From Macrolepiota albuminosa (taxonomy: Eukaryota; Basidiomycota; Agaricomycetes; Agaricales; Agaricaceae): a stretch of 64,000 nt of DNA. The stretch is from positions 248,001 to 312,000 of the forward strand of contig JAMWFC010000059.1 in NCBI GenBank assembly GCA_027475525.1. Direction: 5' to 3'. Of the stretch, positions 46,954 to 58,689 are shown in pieces (position 1 is the stretch's first letter; each line of letters begins with the position of its first letter). Position numbers and translations under genes: made by a program. The notes below the pieces were generated by a model, which searched no databases, was not told the DNA's origin, and was given only the letters and a program-made list of their open reading frames with translations.

Positions 46954-49683
46954 ATGCCGACCGTGCATAAAACTGGGCAGGCCCTTTTCCTGGGATTCGA
47001 ATTGGCTACGGACCACCTGTGGGTGACCATTGTCAATGAGAGTCTTGATCTTGTTGGAGTGGAAAGTGTGGAATTTGATACAGAGCTACCGGAATACCAG
47101 TACGTCCTCGTTCTTGCTTCAATAATAACTTATGCTCAAGGACATACAGAACCCATGGTGGAATCTTTACAAATCCAGGTGATGCCTACACGACTCCAAT
47201 AGAAATGTGGATCAAAGGACTTGGTAAGTCCGTCAATATGATTGGACTGTTCATTCTCGTTTGAAACGGAACCAAAATGTTTGTCCGTTCAACTGAATTC
47301 GATCTTGTATATTGTGATCTTGGATCCATGTACTCATGTGATTTCTGCTGATAGACCTCATCCTCGAAAAACTATCACGAAACCATGACCTAACGAGAAT
47401 CAAATCCATTGGAGGTGCCGCCCAGGTGAGAAACCATGTGTGATAGTATATTAGAGTTTTGAATGTGATTTTGTGATCTATCCTAGCATGCGCTTGTTTG
47501 GTGGAAATCGACGACAGTCCCTTCATTTTCCTCCCTAGATCCCAGCGTTCTTCTCCATAAACATTTCCCGGCTCATTTGTTCTCTCTACCAAATGTACCT
47601 ACTGCATCAGACACATCCTCACACACACATGCTCTTACAATCGAGACCCTTCTTGGTGGGCCAGATCACATGGCCGGCCATGTTGGAACCTGCGCTAGTG
47701 CATCTCTAGTCGCTGCACAACTTTTGCGCGTGTGAGAAACCTGGCCACAGGAAGTCTGGGCACGAACCGGTCATGTCCAACTCACGAGTGCTTTCATGAG
47801 CAGTCTAATCGCAGGCAAGTGGATGGGAATGGGCGAAGCAGAGGCATGTACCACGGGAATGTGGGTGCATGGTGCGAATGTCAATGCTCTGAATCCAGGG
47901 CAACCTGCCTCCTCTGGTTTCTGGGATGAGAATGTTCTTGATATCGTGGGTGGTAGCCGAGAAGAGGGAAGGAGAGTGCGCGGTTGGCTCGGTGATGTAG
48001 ACGTTTCTGGAGGTGGAAGGCGCGCAGGAAACGTCTCAAGATACCTCGTGGAAAGCTATGGATTTGAACCTGGTATGTGACTGTTTCTCTTTGCCCAGAC
48101 AAACTAATTCGCTAAATGTCGTAGATACCATTGTCTCTCCCTTCACGTCGGATTCTTTGTCTTCTTATCTCTCTTTATTGCCTTCTGCCAATGACGCCGT
48201 ACTTTCTTTTGGACCCATGGACACCCTCATGACCCCTGCGCAACACTATATCCCAACCCGTCTGTATCATCTCATTCCCCATCCTGCTCAGGATGCTGGG
48301 GAAAAGCGAAAATACATTGCTGTCATCATAAGCAGAAACGCGGACATCCCAAATATACCAAAAGCTGGAGTGCCTTTGATCGACTAGTCGCAATTGTACC
48401 ACCCGGAGGTTCGATAGAAAACTCAGGCTCGATGACAAGCTCTTTAGCTTTTTCTACCTTCAAAGCGACATCTATCCACTCTCCCACCTCCAGAACACTG
48501 CCGTCCGCTTCGAGACGGGCGTTCGCGTTCCCGAATTTCGTGATCTTCGAGCGAACCCTCGTTGTCTCATCGAGTCCCAAATTCTCGCGTTCCGCATCAA
48601 ATGGGCCCGCATGGCTGCTACAGGTGTCCTCGGTGCACCGCGTAAACCCACCGCATCCTCTTCACCCGCACCTCAATCAGTTTCTACCACAAACACGTCG
48701 AGCCTAGGTCTCCCCTTTGACCCATATGATCCAGCACCTCTCCCGTCACGTGTACTCGCTACTGGTTCTGCAGCAAACTTCCCTTCAGTTGTGAACGTAG
48801 TTGGGGATATCTTTAATGCCCCAGTGTTCGTGCCTGCCTCACAAGTTGATGGCGCACAAATTGAGCCATACCGTAACGCACCTCCTCGCGGGTTCCCAGG
48901 GCGTGCAGCACTTGGTGCGGCGTACGTCGCGCGGTGGGTATGGGCAAGAGACCGGGATGGGATGGGTGTAGGCCTCGTTGGTTTTGAAGAGGAAGGAAGG
49001 CGGGTGTTGACCAAGAGATGGGTTGCAAGTAATGGTGTGGCACCACGAACCAATGTCAATGGCGCGGTTTCAGGCAATAGCGGAAGTGGGACAACGACTG
49101 CGGGTCCCATTGGTTCGTCATCGTATGGCTTGGGAGGAACGACGTTGAGCGTGGGACCGAGCAGGTCGGGATTGGGGCTTTCGCCAGTGTTTGTCGAGGA
49201 GGAGGAAGACGAAGAGTTGGAGCGGGAGAAGAGGGAACGTGAGCAACAAGAACGGGTTCCTTCGGGACTTGGAGGCAGTAGCAGTTTTGTTGGAGGAAAC
49301 CAATTTGGAGCTTTCGGGACAAGGGTGATTGGTGGGGAACTGGGTTTTGGTTCCAGGGCAAGGACACAAACGACATCGACTACCGAATCGGTTGCAAGTC
49401 TGACGAGTCCTGCACTTTCTGTGCCTTCAACGGCATTTACGACTCCAGACTCTAATATGCTTTCCGCCGGCTCTTTCTCTGGCACCAACACCAGCGGCTT
49501 AGGAACCGCCCTCACCAGCCCGACACCACTAAAACCGGTAGTCGCACTGCCAACAGCAAACGTTGAAGCCCAAATTGGATTGGCGAAAGTTGCAGATTCC
49601 GACGTGGATGCTTTCATGACCTACGCTGCGATTGTCCCCGAATTTTGTTGTTTGGAAACGATGCTGATCAAGGGCATTGTGTA
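46954..49683 (+). pseudogene. D-xylulose kinase, captured and inactivated
   Basis: Xylulokinase phosphorylates D-xylulose to feed the pentose phosphate pathway. Exons read MPTVHKTGQALFLGFELATD, then HGGIFTNPGDAYTTPIEMW, then ARTGHVQLTSAFMSSLIAGK and MGEAEACTTGMWVHGANV, then TIVSPFTSDSLSSYLSLLPS. The FGGY C-terminal domain follows: LPSRVLATGSAANFPSVVNV, GDIFNAPVFVP, GFPGRAALGAAYVARW. Introns at about 47100-47139, 47224-47354, 47425-47487 and 48072-48122 have GT-AG ends. Damage: a TGA at 47733-47735 where CGA is expected (LLRV, stop, ETWPQEVW), frameshifts near 48360 and 48425, and an unusual first motif (ELATD for DLSTQ). It lies between transposon genes, so it is probably a captured copy of a host gene. 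Confidence 0.85.
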
Positions 49684-49689
49684 AGTGGA

Positions 49690-50014
49690 TGATGAGAGTT
49701 CATTTCTTCTTTTTTTTTGAACTCTGTTCGCTCTTCGCTCTCCATTATGATCTATACGCTATGATTAACCTACATCGACGATGCTTTCATGCTTTTACTC
49801 GTGTTCGTACTCGTGCTGTGTGACTTAAGTTCTGCATTTAGACAAAGTCTATGTCATCATATACCTGATACATCTGTCACATGTCAATTGACTCTTTGTT
49901 CTTGACAACCACTATCTGTTCTTCACATACCTGATCCACTGGAGATCTAGTGTGATCTATATTTTCTGAGATATTGCTTGTTATCCTAGGCTCTTACTTG
50001 CCATCTGATCTGTA
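49690..50014. other. spacer between xylulokinase copy and next gene
   Basis: No gene seen. A (TTTTTTTT) run lies at 49711. Confidence 0.4.
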
Positions 50015-50020
50015 GTGATC

Positions 50021-52845
50021 ATGTTTGTTGTAGCTCCCAAGCTGTTGGACCAGAATTATGACTTTATCTGGAATTCAATTGTAACAGGAGTTTTTATAGA
50101 ATGGCATAACAAGGAGATGAACTCTCCAAGGCTGTTCTCTAAAAATTTCTCCAAGCTTGTGCAGGATTTACAAGATAAGCTGCTTGCAGTTTCCAAATCC
50201 CAGGTGTGTTGTGTCTTTTTGATAGATTTCAATGTCTCATTTATTTCAGCAGAGATTTCCCTTGGTTGAGTGGGCTAGAATTAGTTGTGGACTCAAAATG
50301 CCAGAGCCACAAGCAGCATTTCTATTCATCAATGTTCTCTGGTATCAAAGCTGCAATCGTCCAGATGTTGCACTTGATATTCTCCGTACAGAACAGGAGA
50401 TTCATTTGGATATGGCAAGTGTATGCATTACTACTAAACAGATAATCACTCAGTCTGAAGTGTAGCCACCACCAAAAAACAGCATGATGATTCCAGATGT
50501 TGATTCTGATGATGAAGAGGATGAAGAAACAGGACCTTCTGATTTTCAAATTAAATCTGCTCCAACTTTTGTATCACCTCCTCCATTCTCATCCAGAACA
50601 CACAGTTCATGGAATTCTTTTTACATCAATCATCCAGAGAAACAACTTGAGCTTTATATGGAGATGGCACAAGATTTTAGAGAGTTTTTTCGTCTGGATA
50701 TTCCTGATTATCAAGTAAGTATACTATGTAATGTATATGTATCAAGTATTAATATTTGCTATAGTATTCTAATAGCCCAGTGCAGGTTGTAGAAGCTCTG
50801 CATAAAATGAGAGCTTTATCACAAAAAATCTGGCGACATAACTATTGGAAAACTTGTGTAAAAAAATCTGGGCTAGCTACTGTTATTCTCTCAGTCTGTG
50901 CACCTGACACAACACTTGAACGTTCTGCATCTCATATTACAAAGAGTTTTTGAAATTATACCTGGAAAGAATCTCTTGGCCTTGTTTTTGATAAGTGGGC
51001 ACCAGAGGCATTTCATGATCAATCTGATAATGTTTCACAAAAAGTTGATTTTTGATTTTATAGTATATAGTACATTGCTGATTATTTTTTAGCAGTGCCA
51101 CCAGGCCCACACCTCTTATAGTATTGACTTGCTGCTTCAAGGATTGAGTAATGATGGATGCATTATTCCCAATGAATCAAGACCATCTTCCATTTTCTTC
51201 TTAATGACTCTCAGTAACTTTAATGATGCTTGGAATACATGGCTATTGCCAAGTCTTGTAAAACAAGGAATTCTGGTAAAAATTCTTATATTCACTCTTT
51301 AATCAATACTCAATATAAGCTCTAGGCATGTGACTGGGACACTAAGAAGGCTCACAAGCATCTACATGGTCTGAATCCTGCCAAGTATAGGCATACTCCA
51401 GAAAAAATGCATTCACGGCTAGCTCTTATTTTGAGCAAAACTCAATCTGTTCAAAAAGAGAATACTAGGGTGAAACATAAAGCTTTCCAACAACCATTTC
51501 CTATGTCTTTGCCTTTCAAATCGAAATCTGGACAAATTTCAAAAGCAGATAAAAATCCCTTATCTGAAATGGATATTGATGAAACAAACACCTCATTGAC
51601 TGCTAAAAATTGCCAAAAATGTAAGAATCTACCTGAAGCAGATCAGTGTGTAATGATTATGCTTGTAAAAGAAAGAAAGAACTATATAAAACTGAAGGGA
51701 CATGTCTTGACTTGTGCTCCTCTTAATGATCGCTTGCCTTCTTTTGTATGTATAGTATCTCATCTACTTCAACTTTGTATGCTGAAATTTTATTAGACCG
51801 GGAAAAAAATTACCTCTAATCACAAATATTATTCACCTGATGAACTTGGTCGCAGAAAGATTGCACACCGCCCAGCTGTGTATTTGCGATGCAAAAAAAA
51901 TGTTGTGATTCTTTTAAATGCAGACAATTTCTCTGAAATGGTAGGATTTTTTTTATAATATACTCAAGACTTACAATGAGAAATAGATTGGTGCAGTTCA
52001 ATTTGAAGCTGCAGAAACCAAAACATTAGGTCATTTGATTCAGCATCATCATGCAGTATCACATCTGCAAACTTTGAAGCGAGGACATACTTTTGAGGCT
52101 TGGCGATATGGACAAATGCGAGCTATTGGTTCTCGACAGCCTCAGGGTGGACGTGCTGGGGATGGATACTCAGAATATCAGGGAATCAATGCAGCTACAG
52201 ATGCTGAGATTTCTATAATGTTTGATCATGCAGAAGTGAGATTTCAGTGACTTGTTTGTAGATACATTTTGATCTAGTTAATTTTTAGGCTGCTGACATT
52301 CTAACAAATCTAGCAAAGGCAATGCACCCTTCTCTAACTAGTAAAATTATTTCAGAAAGTGAAGCAGATGATGGAGGTGATACTTTGAATCGTTTGGGAT
52401 CAACTGGCAGCAATCTATTTGCATGCTCAAATTATATGTCTCCTCAGCACATTGATCATGATCAGGGCATATCAATATGCATGCAATATCTTAAAAAGTC
52501 TCATTTAGATGAGTTCAATTTTGCATACACTCAGTGGGAAGTGTACATTGAAACTTGTAACAATTGTCTTTGGTAAGCATTGATTATGACTAACTTCATT
52601 ATTTACTAATCCAAAAAAGGCTTTTTTATAGTAACCATCTCCATGGTACAATCATGCCAAGACTTTCTTCAATAACAAACAATCCTGGAGCAGGAGATGA
52701 TCCTCCACCACCAGGAGGTTATGGAAACCATGCTGCTAGTCAAGGTATTCACAAAACAAAGAGAATATCAGATGTTTTCAAGGCCAAACAGTATCAAGTA
52801 GCTTGTCATAACTATAATTTACGCAAAAGGTATTGGTTAAACTAA
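50021..52845 (+). CDS. TET/JBP-like 2-oxoglutarate/Fe(II) dioxygenase of transposon type
   Basis: About nine exons with short introns. The N-terminal half is helical and unrecognised (FIEWHNKEMNSPRLFSKNFS; AAFLFINVLWYQSCNRPDVA; an acidic DSDDEEDEE). A C-x2-C pair (CQKCKNLPEADQC) lies near 51610. The C-terminal domain reads RYGQMRAIGSRQPQGGRAGD, SNLFACSNYMSPQHIDHDQG, DEFNFAYTQWEVYIETCNN, then NHLHGTIMPR. The H-x-D of QHIDHD, the EFNFAY strand and the distal HGT-x2-PR fit the iron- and 2-oxoglutarate-binding core of the fungal TET/JBP family, which oxidises methylated or thymine bases in DNA and is known to be expanded with transposons in basidiomycetes. Possible defects: stops near 50463 and 50953, if these are not in introns. 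The start is uncertain, and an upstream exon is possible. Confidence 0.55.
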
Positions 52846-52981
52846 CTATCTTATGAAATGAAGTTACAGTATCAAATGTACAATAGTTGGGGATTTTTCA
52901 ATGTCAAGCCTGGATATTGTTGTTTTAAATATGTAGTTGAGGAAAACACAGTTTATTAAAAGTCATCAAGCAAAACAAATA

Positions 52982-54760
52982 TTAATTTAAAATATTACTT
53001 GCTAATGAAAGGCCATGAATCCAAAGTAAACGTCGAGATGGCATATCAGTATGATCAAGAAGAGGAAAAGTACTAAGTTGAGCTTGAAAAGTAGCAAGCT
53101 GTTCAGAAGTAAAAGGGCAATGTATGTCAGGTACCTCAACATGAGAAAGATGATTTGGATGATTGATAGTGAAGGGATTTGCAGGATCTCCATCATCGGT
53201 ATTGAACTTGTCATAGTGTGCTCGAGTTTGAGCATTATCTATATCATCCCAATCAACACCAAATGCTGCAATATCTTCATCATCAAGAGAGTCATCAATG
53301 TAGACCCCACGATGTCCGTTCTCAATCATTCCATGTAAATACATGTCACGTGAAGAGAGGTGTGATTCACCACATCGCGAGAGTGTATGATGATTCCAAG
53401 TTTCTGCCCAGACTTCAGCATCATGGTTGATCAGATCAAGAAATAGGTGGTGAAGAAGCCAGATGTGAGCATCGGCATCAACATTCAGTCCATCATGTAT
53501 CTCCAACAGCCTGAAAAAGTCCTTCCACTTTCCTCCAAAATTACGACTCACATCTACCCACAGTCATTCAATCCTAATATTATGTACACTTCTGTTGTTT
53601 ATATCAGCATTGAAATCATTAAAATGTTTGAAAAGTCAACTGACCGGCCCCAAATGTATGATCCACAACCTTCTCCTCTAACATCTTCCATCCTGGCAGC
53701 AACCTTCAAGTTTTCAGTGCCATGATCTCCTCGAGTGCGACTAGGATATCCAAATATAGCAGCAATATCTTCAAACAACTGGAGTACTGTCTCTGAGTGA
53801 TTGTTGTTGCTTGCTCGAATTCCAAGAACAAATCGTGAGTATCCATCTATAAATGCATGAATGACAATTTTCCAGCGTATCAATCCTAATGATTTATAAG
53901 ACTCATTTTGCTATTAAAGAAAATGTACCATACCATGTTGCCCATCATGGTGCCAAAGAGAGTTGGGCCCAGGTACAGAATAAACCCGTCGTTGAATACG
54001 TCGTGTACCAAATGTTGAGGTAGATGGTCCTATAACACGGCGATATGAATCTTCTATTCTTCGGCGGGGGACATGCTCTCCAAGACACAAAAGATATCCA
54101 TCAATCATGTGCCTTCCAAAAGATAGAAACTGCTCATAGATGTCAAGCATCAACTGGTCCAGTTCATTATTAGACAACTGTGAGAGGTCAGAAGAGACAC
54201 CTGCAGAATATACTCGTTGAATTGTGCCATCTTCTTGGTGCTCCTGGATATATACTGGAGGGCCTGGCATAGAAAGATTGAATTCAAGGAGTCGGCGGCG
54301 AATAGTTCGTGCGCTGCATCCATAGATATCTGCTATATGCTGATGCGTTGTACAGCCAGCTGAGAGGCTTGCAAGGTGCTCAGGCCTGATATCAATATGT
54401 GGAGGCCCAGGGTTCCCATCATAGACCAGTCCACCAAACTCGAGAGGCGGCGCATCAGGATAATCAGATGAATTTGTGGTGGCATCATCAAGAGCAGTCA
54501 CCATGCGTTCAACACTTTCATGGGCTGACTGATATTCAGGTGGTGATATTGAATTAGAGTGCTATCTGTAATGTGAGTGTCTGGACTCTCATGAAAAATG
54601 CATGTAAACACACCATGCGAAGCGCTGACTGAAACTCCAGACATCGTCGTTTCTGCTCTCCAAGCCTAGCAGCATCCCCAATCTGTGTGCGCAGTGCAAT
54701 GTCCGTATCTCTACAAAGCTCTTGGAATGCAATACTGAGATTATGCAGCGGAATGGTCAT
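52982..54760 (-). pseudogene. rve-type DDE integrase of a DNA transposon, one nonsense codon
   Basis: Exons: 54760-54614 (49 codons), 54561-53934, 53885 to about 53653, and about 53599-52982. The reading includes a helix-turn-helix (TTHQHIADIYGCSARTIRRR), then SLWHHDGQHG joined to LIRWKIVIHAFIDGYSRFVL (first Asp), GYPSRTRGDHGTEN (second Asp), SYIWGRS, and VHNIRIE, TGA, LWVDVSRNFGGKWKDFF. Relatives read RIERLW, and the Glu is the third catalytic residue, so the TGA at 53566-53564 is a CGA-to-TGA change that cuts the protein right after the catalytic Glu. The remaining 190 codons are open (LHHLFLDLINHDAEVWAETW). Relatives are widespread in Agaricomycetes and also in animals as transposon genes. 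This is the likely transposase of the composite element. Confidence 0.8.
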
Positions 54761-54965
54761 TGCTAAAGTGGATAGCCGTTGTGTCGAGTTTATCAGTAAG
54801 CAGAACGCAGCGGCGTTATTTGACAGCTGAGTGAAATTAGGGCACTATTGAGATCTGAGTATAGTCCAGGGTGTGTGGCAAGTGACTGAGAGGTGAGGCA
54901 CCCTGCTTATATCAAAATTACTAGTTCAAGATCATAAAAGGGCGTGAAATGATAAATCGAAGGAG

Positions 54966-55060
54966 TGAAAGGTCAAGTTGAACCGTGGGAAAGTGCAAGT
55001 TTGGACAGTGAAAGTGCATATGCCGAAAGTCAAAGTGTAAATAATTGTGTCCACTGAGGC
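54966..55060 (-). repeat. right terminal inverted repeat
   Basis: Single copy. The reverse complement starts GGCCTCAGTGGACACAATTA and ends CACGGTTCAACTTGACC, matching the left end. Confidence 0.85.
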
Positions 55061-55079
55061 CCTTCATACTCTAGCCAAC

Positions 55080-56365
55080 ATGCGTACACATAAATCACGA
55101 GCACCATATCTCTCTCTTGCCAAATCTTCACTTTTACTTTCTCGACCTCGTTGGCACTCTGAGCCTACTATTGTAATGTCAACATCTCATAACCCGTTTT
55201 GGGTACCATTTGAAAGGCATTCCCCTTCTGATGCTCCCAGCAGCCTAGTAAGTCCCATTTCCCCAGATATGGACTTTAGTACTGATGTGTTTCGTAGCCA
55301 GTCCAACCAATCCAGGACACGCGAGCGCTTTCTCCAGCACTGACGGAAATCATAGAGCCTGAATCTCAGACCATACTTGAAGATTTAAAGGAACTCAACA
55401 TCAAAGTTCGTGACTTTGCCTTTCCAGCATCCTCTTCCCATCTCTTTTCACCCATTGCCGAATTTTTTGACCCTTACAATGCCATCTCTGAGTATGAATA
55501 CCGGCTCCGATTGACCCCGCACATCTCCATTCCGGGCAAGACATTGCGCCGCCTTTTGAACCTGGGCTGGGTCTCAAAAGAAGAGGCTAAATTACGGTTT
55601 TGTGAGATAGACTGGCAGGCAATGGAGGAGTACGACACGAGGAACACTGGATACCCATATCGAACTATGAAATGGAAGACTGTCCCCACTGCCCAGCAGC
55701 GTGAATACCTCGTCAATAACCGTCTTCCATACTTCCAGCACCTTGACAAGGTCCAAGCAAAACTCCGCATGGAGGAGGAGTGGCAAGAGCAGGAGAGGTT
55801 GTGTGGTGAAGAAGCAGGGAAACTTGTGGAATGGCGTTTGCAGGAGACTCAAGAGAGGGAGAGGAAGAAATTAGAGGAGAGCTTACAGGCACTTCAAATG
55901 TCCTTGGACAGGCAAGAGGGCCCCGCAAAACACAATGTCAACGCTTCCGTCCTTTCAGTTTATACATCGCCTCCGATTTTGGGTATTTGGGCTGGTAAGA
56001 AGCGTGCACTGGAGCGCTCGCCTTTGACACCCAACCTTGCTGTTTCCGCTTCTACCAGCGATGGTCCCAAACGAATCAAACTCTCAGTCAAAGCCACGTA
56101 TACCGTGCCTGCAGGAGATTCTCTTACTGATGCTCCCCAGCCGTATCCACAATGCCCTGTCCCACTCCAGGCTTACGATCCTCGACTATACCCAAATGCA
56201 GCGAGCATGATTACAACAGAGGACCGCCCACCTGTTGTGCTCCCTGGTCAGGTTACTCCACCCATATCGGATGACGAGTCTGATTATGGACTTGGTGTGT
56301 GGTTGCAGAGGAAGGAGGTTGGCTCGAAGGGTCTTGCAAGAACTAAGACGTTTGCTCAACTTTAG
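55080..56365 (+). CDS. two-exon gene of unknown function, coiled coil
   Basis: Exon 1 is 55080-55247 (56 codons, starts MRTHKSRAPYLSLAKSSLLL), the intron 55248-55315 has a perfect GTAAGT donor and CCAG acceptor, and exon 2 is 55316-56365 (349 codons). The product is about 405 residues and intact. It has FFDPYNAISEYEYRLRLTPH, a helical core, a charged coiled coil (EWRLQETQERERKKLEESLQ) at about residues 180-215, and a Pro-rich C-terminal part ending KGLARTKTFAQL. No family recognised. The start codon lies 6 bp from the target duplication of the composite element, so its original promoter and perhaps a first exon may have been displaced by the insertion. Confidence 0.6.
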
Positions 56366-56469
56366 TCTCACCAAGTATACTCACTGTTTCTTGAACTTCC
56401 CCCTTTTGTCCTATCACATTCAATCTTTGTGTCAGCCTTTGATGTCTATCATCCTTAGGCGCCATTTCC

Positions 56470-56626
56470 GCCTCTTTGGGATGCGTCAAGTCAATATATT
56501 TTTTGTTTCAAAGCTTCATACTCAGGTCATAGTCCCACGTGGAAGAAATTAGGGTTTGGCACAGATGCAATCTCACACGTTCTCTTGAAATACTTCCCAA
56601 GTTACCAGAATCTGAATTTAAGCTAC
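56470..56626 (+). repeat. inverted repeat partner A
   Basis: Matches the reverse complement of 62107-62299 (GGGATGCGTCAAGTCAATAT, CATACTCAGGTCATAGTCCC, TACCAGAATCTGAATT) with a gap of about 30 bp. This copy has TG/CA where the other has CG. Confidence 0.85.
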
Positions 56627-56629
56627 AGG

Positions 56630-57618
56630 CTAGTAACCGATGGGATCACTATCACTTCCAGCTGCAAGGTGTCACATCCCTCACACGTTCTCCCTGAAAG
56701 GGGCCGAGTTCACGAGACACACAGATATATGGATGCTGGCGCAGCCTATCCGTGCACATACCTAGCGCCCAAACGTGGGGACGGAGGTTTTTGATTGCCG
56801 TCATCAACACAACTGCCTTCCATGATCCCAACACACATAAATACGTGATGCATCCCCATACACCACACAGCGCCACACAAGTACGGATGCATGGGTCAGT
56901 TTGCAAAAATTGTCATCGGCTATAAAACACCTCATTTCTTCAGCACTGGCTTTCGAACATTTTCTATTTCTTTGCCTTTTCTTCGCCTTACCCTCTCTTA
57001 ACAACCACGAACCCCAAACCACCAGACCAACTCTCCAAGAAACAAGCAACCACAGGCACACACGCAAACCAACTCAACTCAACTCAAACCAACCAACCAT
57101 ACAACAACAAAAACAACACAATGATAGGTATTATTACATATATTTACAGGATATCATACACGAAGCCAAGCATGTGTGTATGCATGCGCGCGGGTGGGTG
57201 TGGGTGTAGCGAGTGTGAGGGGAGGCAGGGGCATAAGACGTAAGACATAGAATGTAAGACAAAGGATAAGACGGGAGCATGGCCACAGCACGGGAAACAC
57301 AAATGAGGTGCCGGGGGGAAGGGGAAGGGCGTAGAGATGTGTAATCAAGAATCAATATAAGGGCTCAAGAAAAAAAAACAAGATTGAGAACGTCCTATCA
57401 AGAAAAAAAAACATCTGGATCCAACGGCAAGGTGTGTATGGGTATATGAGGAGTGGGTGTTGGGTGTGTGGTAGTGTGGCATAAGAGGATGAGAGGTGGG
57501 GAGGGAGGAGTGGGTGAGGGGTGTGTTCAAAGTTCACGATCATAATCAAATAATCAACACGCACGAAAAAAAAGACAAAGAAAAAAGACACAAACAAATC
57601 CCCAAACACGCAGGTCCT
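56630..57618. other. intergenic
   Basis: Leader-like sequence with CA-rich and GT-rich runs (57170-57530). The pyrimidine-rich 56920-57120 with many CAACC words resembles a promoter or 5' leader, but no plus-strand gene follows. Confidence 0.35.
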
Positions 57619-58539
57619 TCATTCACTGACAGATTCGGCGTGTACAGCAGGAACCTCGGGCATCTTCTTGGTCAACTCGCCCTGTGCACTCTTCCTCTTC
57701 TTCTCTGGGGCGAGACCAGACGGGACAGGGAGGATGGGAGCTGGGACATTTGGGTCAGTGGACGAGGACGCGGAGGACGTGGTACCTGCGCCAGGCTTGT
57801 TATGCTTGCTCGTGACTGCCTGCGCCGGGGCAGGAGGCAGGGGATAGAACAGGCCAGGGTAGGGGAAGTAGGTGTACAGGGGAAGGAAGTAGGGAAAACC
57901 GTGGGGCGGGGCTGCGGTGGACTGCTGGGCGTCGTGGGCGGCGGGCGGAGGGGGGAATGGCTGAAGTCAGGAGGCGGGTAGTACATTGGGTAGAAGCTGA
58001 GGGGCGGGTGGCCGTCTGCAGAGATGTAGCCGGGAGGCGGGGCATGTGGGACGGCAGCAGGGAGCCATTCTTGGTCGGGGGCGGCGGGGTCAGCGGGGAT
58101 GACGTCAGGGGCAGGGAGCTTTTTCCTGCTTTTGTAGGGGCCGTGCTTGATGCCCTTCTTGCGTTCCTTGCGCTGACCGTTGATGCATGGGGCATTGTAC
58201 TTGAGGCAGCGCGCGCACGGACGGCCGTCGTCGCAGCGCTTGCAGGATTTGGCGCAGTTGGTGCACTGCTCACGTCAGTACAGGCACACACAGCCAAGCA
58301 AAGATGTACCGCCATCTTGACTTGTTTGCGCTTTGGGTGGGCCGGGGCATTCGCTGGGAACAGAGTCAGTCAGACAATAACATGTGACTGGAGGACGTAC
58401 GCTGGGACGGGGGGTTGGGGTAGTAGACCATGCCCTGTGCGGGATGGAACATCATGTATGCGGGCTCCTGTGGTGGGGGAAAGGGCAGGGGCGGCGGGTA
58501 GTTAGACGGGTCCGCAGGCCTGGGCTGCTCAGGCGCCAT
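57619..58539 (-). CDS. zinc-cluster transcriptional regulator, one frameshift
   Basis: Exons 58539-58401, 58353-58310 and 58265-57619 with GT-AG introns. Exon 1 is Pro-rich (starts MAPEQPRPADPSNY; PAYMMFHPAQGMVYYPNPPS). The joined exons give KRKQVKMA, then CTNCAKSCKRCDDGRPCARC and NAPCINGQRKERKKGIKHG. This is the cysteine-rich cluster of a basidiomycete family of DNA-binding regulators with a basic KERKKGIK(R/H)GPYK tail. The rest is Pro/Tyr-rich (FYPMYYPPPDF). Near 57960 one base is missing: reading shifts to FPYFLPLYTYFPYPGLFYPL, PGAGTTSSASSSTDPNVPAP and a proper C-terminus EVPAVHAESVSE with TGA at 57619. Either the copy is newly inactive or the base is an assembly error. Confidence 0.75.
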
Positions 58540-58689
58540 GGAACCTGCGCCATGGTGGTTAGGATCAGAAAAGGAAATCGGGCGGACGCTCCAGACAAAA
58601 AGCTCACTCCGCAATCGAAACAGAACCGGACAAACACGTGTGAACTATCCAAACCTTACCACCCCACCTGGCACGTGCTCGCGTCTCCC

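Larger units (their letters stand above)
41715..55074. mobile_element. 13.3-kb composite DNA element with inverted ends and 7-bp target duplication
   Basis: ACTCTAG occurs at 41715-41721 and 55068-55074, directly outside inverted ends (TTTGAAGCGCCTCAC on the left, reverse complement ATGAAGGGCCTCAG on the right). About 95 bp of the ends match at roughly 80 percent (shared GACACAATTATT, ACTGTCCAAACTTGCACTTT, CACGGTTCAACTTGACC). Between them lie a HECT-like gene, an AGC-kinase C2 fragment, a xylulokinase pseudogene, a TET/JBP-like dioxygenase gene (all plus) and an rve integrase (minus). The integrase is the natural candidate for mobilising it. Unity of the element is inferred from ends plus target duplication. 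Nested insertions have not been excluded. Confidence 0.6.

Noticed and set aside
48673..49617. Long minus-strand open frame of 314 codons
   Set aside because: It is the shadow of the GC-rich xylulokinase C-terminal frame on the other strand and has no family features.
57345..57609. His/Pro/Thr-rich minus frames
   Set aside because: Produced by a GTGTGGG-rich simple-sequence stretch.
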